Positions 7,825-14,337 of a stretch of DNA of 18,008 nt are shown one piece after another (the first letter of the stretch is position 1; each line of letters opens with the position of its first letter). The DNA comes from an uncultured Alphaproteobacteria bacterium (GTDB lineage Bacteria > Pseudomonadota > Alphaproteobacteria > Micavibrionales > Micavibrionaceae): NCBI GenBank assembly GCA_946481105.1, contig CAMLMM010000039.1:1-18008 (forward strand). Direction: 5' to 3'. The notes under the pieces were generated by a model. It searched no databases and was not told the DNA's origin. It saw only the letters and a list, made by a program, of their open reading frames with translations. The position numbers and the translations under genes were made by a program.

Positions 7825-7840
7825 TGGTATTATAATACCA
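7825..7840. promoter_or_regulatory. Perfect 16-bp palindrome in the divergent promoter region
   Basis: TGGTATTATAATACCA is perfectly self-complementary and lies 82 nt upstream of the oxygenase-like gene and 60 nt upstream of the rplM -35 box. Its size and symmetry suit a dimeric repressor. It does not match a site that I can name with confidence. Confidence 0.45.
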
Positions 7841-7899
7841 CATTTATTTATGCCATTGATTTTAAATGAAAAAACAAAATTATTGGCGTTTCAATTTTG

Positions 7900-7928
7900 T
7901 TGACAGGGCGGATTGCCTTGTATAGAAC
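7900..7928 (+). promoter_or_regulatory. Probable sigma-70 type promoter for rplM-rpsI
   Basis: A consensus -35 box TTGACA at 7900-7905 is followed 17 bp later by TAGAAC (7923-7928), or 15 bp later by TATAGA (7921-7926). The leader to the rplM start is then about 35 nt. Confidence 0.6.
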
Positions 7929-7969
7929 TGCCTTCGATTTTAACACCAACACAATTTAAGGATTCAGGC

Positions 7970-8434
7970 ATGAAAACTTTTTCCGCCAAGCCTTCCAATA
8001 TTGAGAAGAAATGGATCGTTGTGGATGCTGAAGGGCTGGTTCTGGGGCGTCTCGCTTCTGTTCTCGCCATGCGTCTGCGCGGCAAGCACAAGCCAAGCTT
8101 CACCCCCCATATGGACACGGGTGACTATGTTATCGTTGTAAACGCTGAGAAAGTTCAACTGACCGGCGCGAAACGCGAAGACAACCGCTTCTACTGGCAC
8201 ACCGGCCACCCAGGCGGTATCAAAAGCCGTACCAAGGCTGAGATTCTGGATGGCAAATACCCAGAGCGCGTGATTATGAAGGCTGTTGAGCGTATGCTGC
8301 CGGAAGGCACCATGGGCCGTAAATGCCTGACCAACCTGCGCGTATATGCAGGGGCTGATCATCCACATGCGGCACAGAACCCAGAAGTTCTGGACGTTGC
8401 ATCACTGAACCGTAAAAACCAGGTAAGAGGCTAA
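7970..8434 (+). CDS. rplM: 50S ribosomal protein L13
   Basis: 154 residues, the usual size plus a short N-terminal extension typical of alphaproteobacteria ([20 protein letters not shown]). L13 hallmarks are visible: [38 protein letters not shown], and a central YWHTGHPGG segment. The C-terminal [10 protein letters not shown] is also characteristic. It binds 23S rRNA early in large-subunit assembly. ATG 7970 is preceded by AAGGA at 7958-7962 (spacing 7). The frame runs upstream to 7913, but that part overlaps the promoter and is not coding. The rpsI start lies 5 nt downstream, the conserved rplM-rpsI pair. Confidence 0.98.
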   Translation: MKTFSAKPSNIEKKWIVVDAEGLVLGRLASVLAMRLRGKHKPSFTPHMDTGDYVIVVNAEKVQLTGAKREDNRFYWHTGHPGGIKSRTKAEILDGKYPERVIMKAVERMLPEGTMGRKCLTNLRVYAGADHPHAAQNPEVLDVASLNRKNQVRG

Positions 8435-8439
8435 TCATC

Positions 8440-8922
8440 ATGGCGAAATCTGAAGCTGTAAAAGATCTGAAAGACCTGGCTGCTGCTCCGGCTGCGGAAG
8501 GCGAAGTAAAAGTGCGTACGCCGAAAATCGACGCACAGGGCCGTGCTTATGGTACCGGTCGTCGTAAAAACGCGACTGCCCGTGTCTGGATTAAACCAGG
8601 CCGTGGTAAAGTTCTGGTCAATGGCCGTGAGCAAGACGTATATTTCGGTCGTCAGACCCACCTGCTGGTTCTGAACCAGCCATTCCTGATCGTGAACCGC
8701 GTTAACCAGTTTGACGTTGTGTGCACCGTATCCGGTGGTGGTTTGTCCGGTCAGGCTGGCGCTATCCGTCACGGTATCTCCCGCGCTCTGCAATATTTCG
8801 AGCCGGATCTGCGTGGCCCGCTCAAAGTAGCAGGCTTGCTGACCCGTGACTCCCGTGCTGTTGAACGTAAGAAAGTCGGTCTGCATAAAGCCCGTCGTGC
8901 GAAACAGTGGGTTAAGCGTTAA
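8440..8922 (+). CDS. rpsI: 30S ribosomal protein S9
   Basis: 160 residues. About 35 N-terminal residues form an Ala/Glu/Lys-rich extension, then the S9 core begins: [18 protein letters not shown], followed by [24 protein letters not shown] and [20 protein letters not shown]. The C-terminus is the basic AKQWVKR tail that contacts P-site tRNA; most S9 proteins end in a similar Lys-Arg pair. The 5-nt gap from rplM and shared upstream promoter indicate cotranscription. A strong intrinsic terminator follows at 8945-8973. Alphaproteobacterial S9 proteins often carry such an N-terminal extension. Confidence 0.98.
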   Translation: MAKSEAVKDLKDLAAAPAAEGEVKVRTPKIDAQGRAYGTGRRKNATARVWIKPGRGKVLVNGREQDVYFGRQTHLLVLNQPFLIVNRVNQFDVVCTVSGGGLSGQAGAIRHGISRALQYFEPDLRGPLKVAGLLTRDSRAVERKKVGLHKARRAKQWVKR

Positions 8923-8944
8923 TCCGCTTTATCAATCAAATTTC

Positions 8945-8973
8945 AAAAGCCCCTGGAAACAGGGGCTTTTTTA
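8945..8973. terminator. Bidirectional intrinsic terminator (rpsI / AsmA-like gene)
   Basis: AAAAGCCCCTG (8945-8955) pairs perfectly with CAGGGGCTTTT (8960-8970) around a GAAA tetraloop and ends in six Ts. The stem begins with AAAA, so the opposite strand also gets a T-run. The plus-strand T-tract overlaps the TAA of the convergent AsmA-like gene (8971-8973). Confidence 0.92.
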
Positions 8974-10131
8974 TTGTCTGTCTATTATCTTATGTGAGGG
9001 TGCTGGGGGTTGGGGAGCGGAGGGCGTTGAAACTTCACCCTTTGGCTTATTCAGAATATCTTTAATGTTTACGCGGCCTTCCGTGTTTCGGGAAAAAGCA
9101 CGACCAAAGGCATTTTCAAAAATACTGAAAAATGCGGCCCAGCTATCCTGATCAGGATTTTCCAGAGACCCCTCAATCGGAATAGTCAGGGCAAACTGGT
9201 CGCGTGGCTGGTTTTTGAATATTTCCATGAACGCAGCGACAAGGGCTTCCCATAGGGCGTTGATAGGGTTCGGCGCGGCCAGATAATCAAGTTCGATATC
9301 ATTGGCCACAATCTTCACATAGCCGGTAACACGGTCTTTGGCGGATGCCAGTTCCGAATAAACGCCTATGCGGCCTTTACTGAAATCAATCGCGGCGATT
9401 TCATTGGCGTAATTATTGAAGGCAGGTAACTGGGCATTCTCCAGCTTGGCATCCAAATCAAAGTCAGGTGTATTCTTCAGGATATTGATCTGCCCGGTGA
9501 TATTGAGCTTCCCGTTACCAATGGAATTGCCGGAAACCACAAGGTCGGATGGCAGAAGCTTTTGCTGTTCTGTCACGTTCTGAAGATTTGTCACATGCGC
9601 CGTGATATTGTTGATATACAGGTTCACGTCCGGACTGGCGCTATGGTCGATATAGGCGACTTTCCCGCCGTTAATATCCAGGCGGTTGATATCAAAGGGG
9701 ATGAGGGAGTCGATAAAACCTTCCCAGTCTGTTCCCGCGCCGGTCTGGCTTTTCGCAAAGTTGAGATTGGCATTCTTCAGTTCAATTTCGGCCACAACCG
9801 ACCCGTGGAGCAGGGCTTTCCATTCAATGGACAGATCGGTCGTGCCGATACTGACAAAAGGTTCTTTAATCCCGCCACGGACTTTGTTCAGGCGCAGGTC
9901 GTGTATCTGATACGCGCCGCGCCACAGGGCAACGTCAATATCGCTGACACCGCCGTCATAGCCTTCCAGTCCGTTAATTTGTCTGTTCACATAGTCAGTC
10001 AGCCAGACGGGCAGGTAAATGCGCCCACCAACAAGGGCCAGGGCAATAATAACAACAAACCCAATAGCAATATTACGCCATAAAATATGGGTTTTATGGG
10101 TATGGCCGGAGAGGGGGAGAACTGCTTCCAT
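8971..10131 (-). CDS. AsmA/DUF748-like inner-membrane-anchored protein
   Basis: 386 residues. One N-terminal membrane anchor (about residues 20-40) is followed by an AsmA/DUF748-type domain. Visible features are YDGGVSDIDVALWRGAYQIH, DLRLNKVRGG, DLSIEWKALLHGSVVAEIEL and NINRLDINGGKVAY-like strands, with repeated beta-strand signals throughout. Such AsmA-like proteins resemble chorein-type lipid-transfer bridges and act in the envelope between inner and outer membranes. The protein ends in a Pro/Ser/Ala-rich tail. ATG 10131 has no good ribosome binding site, so the start is less certain. It is divergent from nusB and convergent with rpsI, sharing its terminator. This is a short member of the family. 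Confidence 0.75.
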   Translation of the reverse strand: MEAVLPLSGHTHKTHILWRNIAIGFVVIIALALVGGRIYLPVWLTDYVNRQINGLEGYDGGVSDIDVALWRGAYQIHDLRLNKVRGGIKEPFVSIGTTDLSIEWKALLHGSVVAEIELKNANLNFAKSQTGAGTDWEGFIDSLIPFDINRLDINGGKVAYIDHSASPDVNLYINNITAHVTNLQNVTEQQKLLPSDLVVSGNSIGNGKLNITGQINILKNTPDFDLDAKLENAQLPAFNNYANEIAAIDFSKGRIGVYSELASAKDRVTGYVKIVANDIELDYLAAPNPINALWEALVAAFMEIFKNQPRDQFALTIPIEGSLENPDQDSWAAFFSIFENAFGRAFSRNTEGRVNIKDILNKPKGEVSTPSAPQPPAPSHKIIDRQ

Positions 10132-10202
10132 AGTTTGCCAATACGCGGTAGAGGCAAAGAGTTCCGCAGCCCCTTAATAATGACGGTTTTGGTTCGAATT
10201 AC

Positions 10203-10232
10203 TTGACGGGAAAGGGCGGAATGGCGTAAACC
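10203..10232 (+). promoter_or_regulatory. Candidate promoter of nusB
   Basis: TTGACG (10203-10208) is followed by TAAACC (10227-10232) after 18 bp. The -35 box is good and the -10 box is poor. It lies 35 nt upstream of the nusB ATG. Confidence 0.35.
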
Positions 10233-10266
10233 TTCCCCGCTCACACAAATAAGGTTATTGAACAAG

Positions 10267-10752
10267 ATGAATGATTCTGCCGCCACCCTGCCCAAAGCTG
10301 CCGCCCCCAAAGGCTCGCTGAAAGCCCGCAAAACCGCCGCCCGGCTCTTTGCCGTACAGGCCGTATATCAGGCATTGCAGAACGAAGTCGCTCCCAACAC
10401 ACTTTATGATGAATTTATGTCCCACCGGGTCGGCATGGACCTGGAAGACGGGGAAATGGTCACGCCGGATGGCCCTATGTTCCGGTCCCTTTTGTCAGGA
10501 ATCAGCGAGCGCTGGGGTGATTTGCAGCAGATTATCCGTCCGCGCATGAATGCCTCGTCCAATATCGAACCGTTGCTGACGGCCATTATCCTGTGCGGCA
10601 CCTTTGAATTACTGGCCCATCACGATACGGACACCCCGATTATAATCTCGGATTACCTGAATATTACCGCCGGATTCTTTGAAGGCGCCGAAACCAAGCT
10701 CGTGAATGGCATTCTTGATGCTTTGGCTAAGGAATTACGGGTAAATACTTGA
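10267..10752 (+). CDS. nusB: Transcription antitermination factor NusB
   Basis: 161 residues from ATG 10267. The NusB fold is seen in KARKTAARLFAVQAVYQAL (the N-terminal helix that contacts boxA RNA), then a middle region and ILCGTFELL, and the C-terminal ISDYLNITAGFFEGAETKLVNGILDAL, the 'EYhxIaxxF..d.e..FVNGILd.l' signature with an alphaproteobacterial variation. NusB joins NusE (S10) on boxA in rRNA and phage antitermination. A TTG three codons upstream (10258) is an alternative start; AAGG at 10251-10254 lies closer to it. nusB often sits near hppA in alphaproteobacteria, as here. Confidence 0.93.
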   Translation: MNDSAATLPKAAAPKGSLKARKTAARLFAVQAVYQALQNEVAPNTLYDEFMSHRVGMDLEDGEMVTPDGPMFRSLLSGISERWGDLQQIIRPRMNASSNIEPLLTAIILCGTFELLAHHDTDTPIIISDYLNITAGFFEGAETKLVNGILDALAKELRVNT

Positions 10753-10841
10753 TTTCATTTAAAAGCAAAAACAATTTCAATTTTTATGTAATTGTTACGC
10801 TGCATTAAACTTCCCCTGCTAATCTTAAAGAACAACGATAA

Positions 10842-10856
10842 GGGCCAGAAAGGCCC
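10842..10856 (+). other. Short hairpin in the leader of the FliL-like gene
   Basis: GGGCC (10842-10846) and GGCCC (10852-10856) enclose the loop AGAAA, 25 nt before the start codon. No T-tract follows. Possible leader structure; no function shown. Confidence 0.3.
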
Positions 10857-10881
10857 ACTTCCATCATAGTAGGGGTTTACG

Positions 10882-11373
10882 ATGAAAAAGCTTGTCATGA
10901 TTCTTGTTGCATTGCTGCTTTTGGGCGGCGGCGGAGCAGGAGCCTATTTCTATTTCAATAAATCGGCGGTAGCGTCGGTTGACCCCAAAGATCTGGAAAA
11001 AGCAGCCAAAAAAGAACTGACCGGTAAGGAAAAAGCCGAGGCGGATGCCAAAGTGACCTTCGTCAAGATAGATCCGCTGGTGTTGCCGGTTGTAAACAAG
11101 GACGGCGTTGTCCAGATTGTTAATATTGTGGTGACTCTGGAAGTAGCGGACCCTGAGGTCGCCAAGGAAATCGAAAAATTCACCCCGCGTCTAAAAGATG
11201 CATTTATTCAGGATATGTATGGTTCGCTGAGCAATAAAACCGCGACCGATATCAACGGCGTTATCGAAGTTAATCAGATTAAAGCGCGCCTGAACAAGAT
11301 TACCGCAAAGGTCCTGGGTGAAGATAAAGTGAAGGATGTCCTGTTGCAGGCCATTCAGCAACGCAAAGCTTAA
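10882..11373 (+). CDS. FliL-family single-pass membrane protein
   Basis: 163 residues. A membrane anchor at residues 3-25 ends in a Gly-rich turn (LLLLGGGGAGAYFYF). A charged linker with KELTGKEKAEADAKV follows, and then the FliL-like periplasmic domain: VKIDPLVLPVV, VVTLEVADPEVAKEIEKFTP, LKDAFIQDMYG, and the family-style end VKDVLLQAIQQRKA. FliL proteins form stator-associated rings next to the flagellar motor, but no flagellar gene is present here. It sits between nusB and hppA, so it may be a FliL paralogue with another role. ATG 10882 is preceded by AGGGG at 10871-10875. A strong terminator follows. Confidence 0.8.
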   Translation: MKKLVMILVALLLLGGGGAGAYFYFNKSAVASVDPKDLEKAAKKELTGKEKAEADAKVTFVKIDPLVLPVVNKDGVVQIVNIVVTLEVADPEVAKEIEKFTPRLKDAFIQDMYGSLSNKTATDINGVIEVNQIKARLNKITAKVLGEDKVKDVLLQAIQQRKA

Positions 11374-11412
11374 TCCCTGTTTCAAGTTTTTAGTAGTGAG
11401 CCCTAAAACTCC

Positions 11413-11440
11413 CCCCGGTCATTGACCGGGGTTTTTCTTT
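11413..11440 (+). terminator. Intrinsic terminator after the FliL-like gene
   Basis: CCCCGGTC (11413-11420) pairs with GACCGGGG (11424-11431) around a 3-nt ATT loop, followed by TTTTTCTTTTT. A classic rho-independent terminator, which isolates nusB-fliL transcription from hppA. Confidence 0.92.
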
Positions 11441-11451
11441 TTGCCTTCCTG

Positions 11452-11510
11452 CGGCGCAACAATAATAGATTGCACGAATGGTATTTTCCGGAAGCTGGGG
11501 TATTGCGCCG
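11452..11510 (+). repeat. Inverted repeat pair upstream of hppA
   Basis: CGGCGCAA (11452-11459) and TTGCGCCG (11503-11510) are perfect 8-bp complements 43 nt apart. They sit in the 165-nt gene-free stretch between the terminator and hppA. They could be the closing stem of a structured leader if transcribed, or operator arms. The right arm overlaps a candidate -35 box. Confidence 0.35.
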
Positions 11511-11531
11511 ATGTTAGGACAGGCGTAAATT
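11503..11531 (+). promoter_or_regulatory. Candidate hppA promoter
   Basis: TTGCGC (11503-11508), a 17-bp spacer, then TAAATT (11526-11531). Matches are partial. Transcription would start near 11538, directly before the hairpin-forming leader. Confidence 0.35.
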
Positions 11532-11536
11532 TGCGC

Positions 11537-11594
11537 GTTGATTTAACGGGGGTTATCAACATCCCCGTTAGATTTGTGCAACTTAACAGGGGAG
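11537..11594 (+). promoter_or_regulatory. hppA leader with mutually exclusive hairpins around the SD
   Basis: TAACGGGG (11544-11551) pairs perfectly with CCCCGTTA (11563-11570). The same CCCCGTTA also pairs, with one bulged A, with TAACAGGGG (11584-11592), which contains the hppA Shine-Dalgarno. A third stem, GTTGAT (11537-11542) with ATCAAC (11555-11560), interlocks with the first stem in pseudoknot order. This is the layout of a translational switch or pseudoknot, but no conserved riboswitch class was recognised. Confidence 0.4.
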
Positions 11595-11604
11595 AATAAA
11601 CCTT

Positions 11605-13704
11605 ATGTTACCCGTTTACTTAATGATTGCGTCATGCGTTGTGCTGGCGTTGATATATGGTCAGGTGGCCTATCGCCAGGTCATGGCCCGTTCCGCAGGG
11701 AATGCCCGCATGCAGGAAATTGCGGCGGCTATTCAGGAAGGGGCGTCTGCCTATCTGACCCGTCAGTACAAAACGATCGGAACTGTGGGTGTATTTGTTA
11801 CCCTCGCTTTATGGATGCTGCTGGGCAGCCATGTGGCTATCGGGTTCGTTATTGGGGCTGTTCTTTCCGGACTGGCCGGTTTTATCGGGATGAACGTGTC
11901 GGTGCGGGCGAACGTCCGTGTGGCGCAGGCCGCCAGTGAAAGCCGTGATGCGGCGCTGAACGTATCGTTCAAGGCGGGGGCCATCACCGGGATGCTGGTG
12001 GTTGGCCTTGGTCTGCTGGGCGTTGCGGGTTATTCCTATCTGCAGTTGGAAGTCAATCATGTTGAGACACGCGAGGCGCTGGAAGGGCTTGTTGGTCTTA
12101 GCTTCGGTGCATCGCTGATTTCGATTTTCGCGCGTCTCGGCGGTGGTATCTTTACCAAAGGGGCGGACGTTGGTGCCGACCTGGTGGGCAAAGTCGAAGC
12201 CGGTATTCCTGAGGATGATCCGCGTAACCCGGCTGTTATCGCCGATAACGTGGGTGATAACGTGGGTGACTGCGCCGGTATGGCCGCCGACCTGTTTGAA
12301 ACCTATGCGGTGACGGTTGTGGCTGCGATGCTGATTGCTTTCAATATCTTCACGGAAGAAAGCAGAGTTATCGGGATGATGCTGCCGCTGATGATTGGCG
12401 CGTTGTGCATTATCGGGTCTATCGCTGGTACGTTCTTCGTCAAGTTTACCAAAAGCACAACAACCGTTATGGGCGCTTTGTACCGCGGTTTTATTGCCAG
12501 TGCGGTGTTCTCGGCGGTCCTGGTTCTCGGTCTTATCGTGAAACAGGTTGGTCTGGATACGGAACTCAAGCTGGTATCGGGTGATGTCGTCACGGGTATG
12601 GATCTGGTTATCTGTGGTGGTGTCGGCCTTGGCGTTACGGCGCTGCTGGTCTGGATTACTGAATATTACACATCGACCGCGTTCAGCCCGGTGCGTAACA
12701 TCGCCAAGTCATCGGAAACGGGACATGGTACCAACATCATTCAGGGTCTGGCTGTTTCGCTTGAATCAACCGCTCTGCCGGTATTGGTTATCTGCCTTGG
12801 TATCTACATCGCGTACACCACGGGTGGGCTATATGGTATTGCCACTGCGGCAACCACCATGCTGTCGCTGGCCGGTATGGTTGTGGCGCTGGATGCCTTC
12901 GGTCCGGTTACTGATAACGCGGGTGGTATCGCCGAAATGTCAGAACTGCCGCCAAATGTCCGCGTCATCACTGATGAACTGGACGCTGTTGGTAACACCA
13001 CCAAAGCTGTGACCAAGGGCTATGCTATCGGTTCTGCCGGTCTGGCGGCGCTGGTGCTGTTCGCCGGGTTCACCGAAGAAATCAAGCATTACATGCCTGA
13101 AATTGGTGATCTGCCGTTCTCACTGCAAAACCCGTATGTTGTGATCGGCCTGTTTATCGGTGGGTTGCTGCCATATCTGTTTGGTGCTATGTCGATGACG
13201 GCTGTTGGCCGTGCGGCTGGTTCTGTGGTGCTGGAGGTTCGCCGCCAGTTCCGTGAGATTCCAGGCATCATGGAAGGCAAAGCCAAGCCGGAATACGGTA
13301 CCGCCGTTGACCTGCTGACCAAAGCGGCTATCCGTGAAATGGTTGTTCCATCCTTGTTGCCGGTTGGTGCGCCAATCGTACTGTTTGCCGTTGTTTATAA
13401 ACTGGCAGGCACGGCAGAAGCATTCCAAGCTCTGGGTGCGTTGCTGATGGGGACGATTGTGACGGGCCTGTTCGTGGCTATCTCGATGACATCGGGTGGC
13501 GGTGCATGGGATAACGCCAAGAAATATATCGAAGAAGGCCATCACGGCGGGAAAGGCTCAGACGCCCACAAAGCCGCTGTGACGGGGGATACTGTCGGTG
13601 ATCCGTACAAGGACACCGCCGGCCCGGCTGTTAACCCGCTCATCAAGATTGCCAATATCGTGGCGATTATTCTGGTGGCGATTGTTGCTGGTCATCTGAA
13701 ATAG
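11605..13704 (+). CDS. hppA: Proton-pumping membrane pyrophosphatase, K+-independent type
   Basis: 699 residues, about the normal size. It hydrolyses cytoplasmic pyrophosphate and pumps protons across the inner membrane. The substrate and Mg-binding region lies at about residues 184-222 ([16 protein letters not shown], then [19 protein letters not shown]), and the second conserved block is near [19 protein letters not shown]. The third block near the C-terminus contains [14 protein letters not shown] and [21 protein letters not shown] at 463-468 has Lys467, the residue that marks K+-independent enzymes (Ala in K+-dependent ones). About 16 hydrophobic segments fit the family. ATG 11605 follows GGGGAG (11589-11594) at 10 nt, a little long. 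The leader and downstream terminator suggest a monocistronic unit. Confidence 0.97.
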   Translation: MLPVYLMIASCVVLALIYGQVAYRQVMARSAGNARMQEIAAAIQEGASAYLTRQYKTIGTVGVFVTLALWMLLGSHVAIGFVIGAVLSGLAGFIGMNVSVRANVRVAQAASESRDAALNVSFKAGAITGMLVVGLGLLGVAGYSYLQLEVNHVETREALEGLVGLSFGASLISIFARLGGGIFTKGADVGADLVGKVEAGIPEDDPRNPAVIADNVGDNVGDCAGMAADLFETYAVTVVAAMLIAFNIFTEESRVIGMMLPLMIGALCIIGSIAGTFFVKFTKSTTTVMGALYRGFIASAVFSAVLVLGLIVKQVGLDTELKLVSGDVVTGMDLVICGGVGLGVTALLVWITEYYTSTAFSPVRNIAKSSETGHGTNIIQGLAVSLESTALPVLVICLGIYIAYTTGGLYGIATAATTMLSLAGMVVALDAFGPVTDNAGGIAEMSELPPNVRVITDELDAVGNTTKAVTKGYAIGSAGLAALVLFAGFTEEIKHYMPEIGDLPFSLQNPYVVIGLFIGGLLPYLFGAMSMTAVGRAAGSVVLEVRRQFREIPGIMEGKAKPEYGTAVDLLTKAAIREMVVPSLLPVGAPIVLFAVVYKLAGTAEAFQALGALLMGTIVTGLFVAISMTSGGGAWDNAKKYIEEGHHGGKGSDAHKAAVTGDTVGDPYKDTAGPAVNPLIKIANIVAIILVAIVAGHLK

Positions 13705-13723
13705 AAAAGCCCTCGGGCAAACG

Positions 13724-13751
13724 AAAACCCCGCTGATTGGCGGGGTTTTTT
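13724..13751. terminator. Intrinsic terminator of hppA, bidirectional
   Basis: AAAACCCCGC (13724-13733) pairs with GCGGGGTTTT (13740-13749) around the loop TGATTG, followed by TTTTTT at 13746-13751. The AAAA at the left end means it can also end the convergent minus-strand transcript of the charged-repeat gene, whose stop is 11 nt away. Confidence 0.92.
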
Positions 13752-13761
13752 GTTAGGTTGA

Positions 13762-14178
13762 TTATTCCGCAGGTTTAACCGGCTTACCATCACGGATAGG
13801 CAGCTTGTCGTGGTACTTGCGGTCACGGCGGTTTTCCTTGCGGTCCAGTACATTCTCTTTACGATCGCGAATATCTTCTTTCTTGTCGCGGATATCCTCC
13901 TTTTTATCGCGTATGTCTTCGAGTTTGTCTTTCTTGCCGCCATCGTGTTTTTCATCCCATTTATCTTCGCGGGCGTCACGGATATCCTCTTTTCTATCAC
14001 GGATATTTTCTTTGCGGTCTTTGATGGTTTCCTTGCGGTCGCGAAGGGCTTCGACTTTATCACGTACATGACCACGCTCGGTGGCCATTACACGTGCTTC
14101 GGCGGACCCTGCAAGCGCAGTCAGGCCAATGCTTGTACCTACCAGTAATGTCAGTGCCAGTTTCCCTGTCTTTGTCAT
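13762..14178 (-). CDS. Secreted highly charged heptad-repeat protein
   Basis: 138 residues. The signal peptide is clear (MTKTGKLALTLLVGTSIGLT then ALAGSAEA), with cleavage after about residue 28. The mature protein is almost entirely Arg, Lys, Asp and Glu in seven-residue units of the form (D/N)-I-R-D-(R/K)-K-E. Two blocks are seen: about residues 45-72 (four units) and 86-121 (five units), separated by a KWDEKHDGGKK linker. The dense i to i+4 salt bridges suggest a long single alpha helix or coiled coil in the periplasm. The 21-nt repeat is visible in the DNA. AAGGAG at 14188-14193 precedes ATG 14178 at 9 nt. I do not recognise a named family or partner. Function unknown. The open frames on the opposite strand are mirror images of the repeat. 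Confidence 0.82.
   Translation of the reverse strand: MTKTGKLALTLLVGTSIGLTALAGSAEARVMATERGHVRDKVEALRDRKETIKDRKENIRDRKEDIRDAREDKWDEKHDGGKKDKLEDIRDKKEDIRDKKEDIRDRKENVLDRKENRRDRKYHDKLPIRDGKPVKPAE
13925..14055 (-). repeat. 21-bp coding tandem repeat region (charged heptads)
   Basis: Degenerate repeats built on sequences such as GATATCCTC...TTTCTATCACG on the plus strand, at multiples of 21 nt, encode the heptads of the secreted charged protein. Exact boundaries are approximate. Confidence 0.5.
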
Positions 14179-14288
14179 GAATTCTCTCTCCTTAAGAAAT
14201 AATTAAAATCAACGCGCTGTAAGTCGCATGGGATATAAACGAGTATGACAAATAAAACCCCCACAAAAAGTAAATAATAAAAAAGAAA

Positions 14289-14320
14289 AAGCCCCTTCGA
14301 TATTACATTCGAAGGGGCTT
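14289..14320 (-). terminator. Intrinsic terminator of glnA
   Basis: AAGCCCCTTCGA (14289-14300) and TCGAAGGGGCTT (14309-14320) form a perfect 12-bp stem around an 8-nt loop. On the glnA strand the stem is followed by a TTTTTCTTTTTT tract. It lies 18 nt after the glnA stop codon. Confidence 0.92.
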
Positions 14321-14337
14321 AATTAGTTTTCTGTAGT

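Noticed and set aside
7913..7969. Longer N-terminus for L13
   Set aside because: It would overlap the -10 promoter box, lacks L13-like residues and the ATG at 7970 has a well-spaced ribosome binding site.
12303..13545. Minus-strand frames opposite hppA
   Set aside because: These are shadows of a strongly codon-biased gene with no start signals or domains.
13805..14148. Long open frames on the plus strand opposite the charged-repeat gene
   Set aside because: They are mirror-image frames of a repetitive, skewed sequence (Ser/Leu/Arg-rich translations) with no ribosome binding site.
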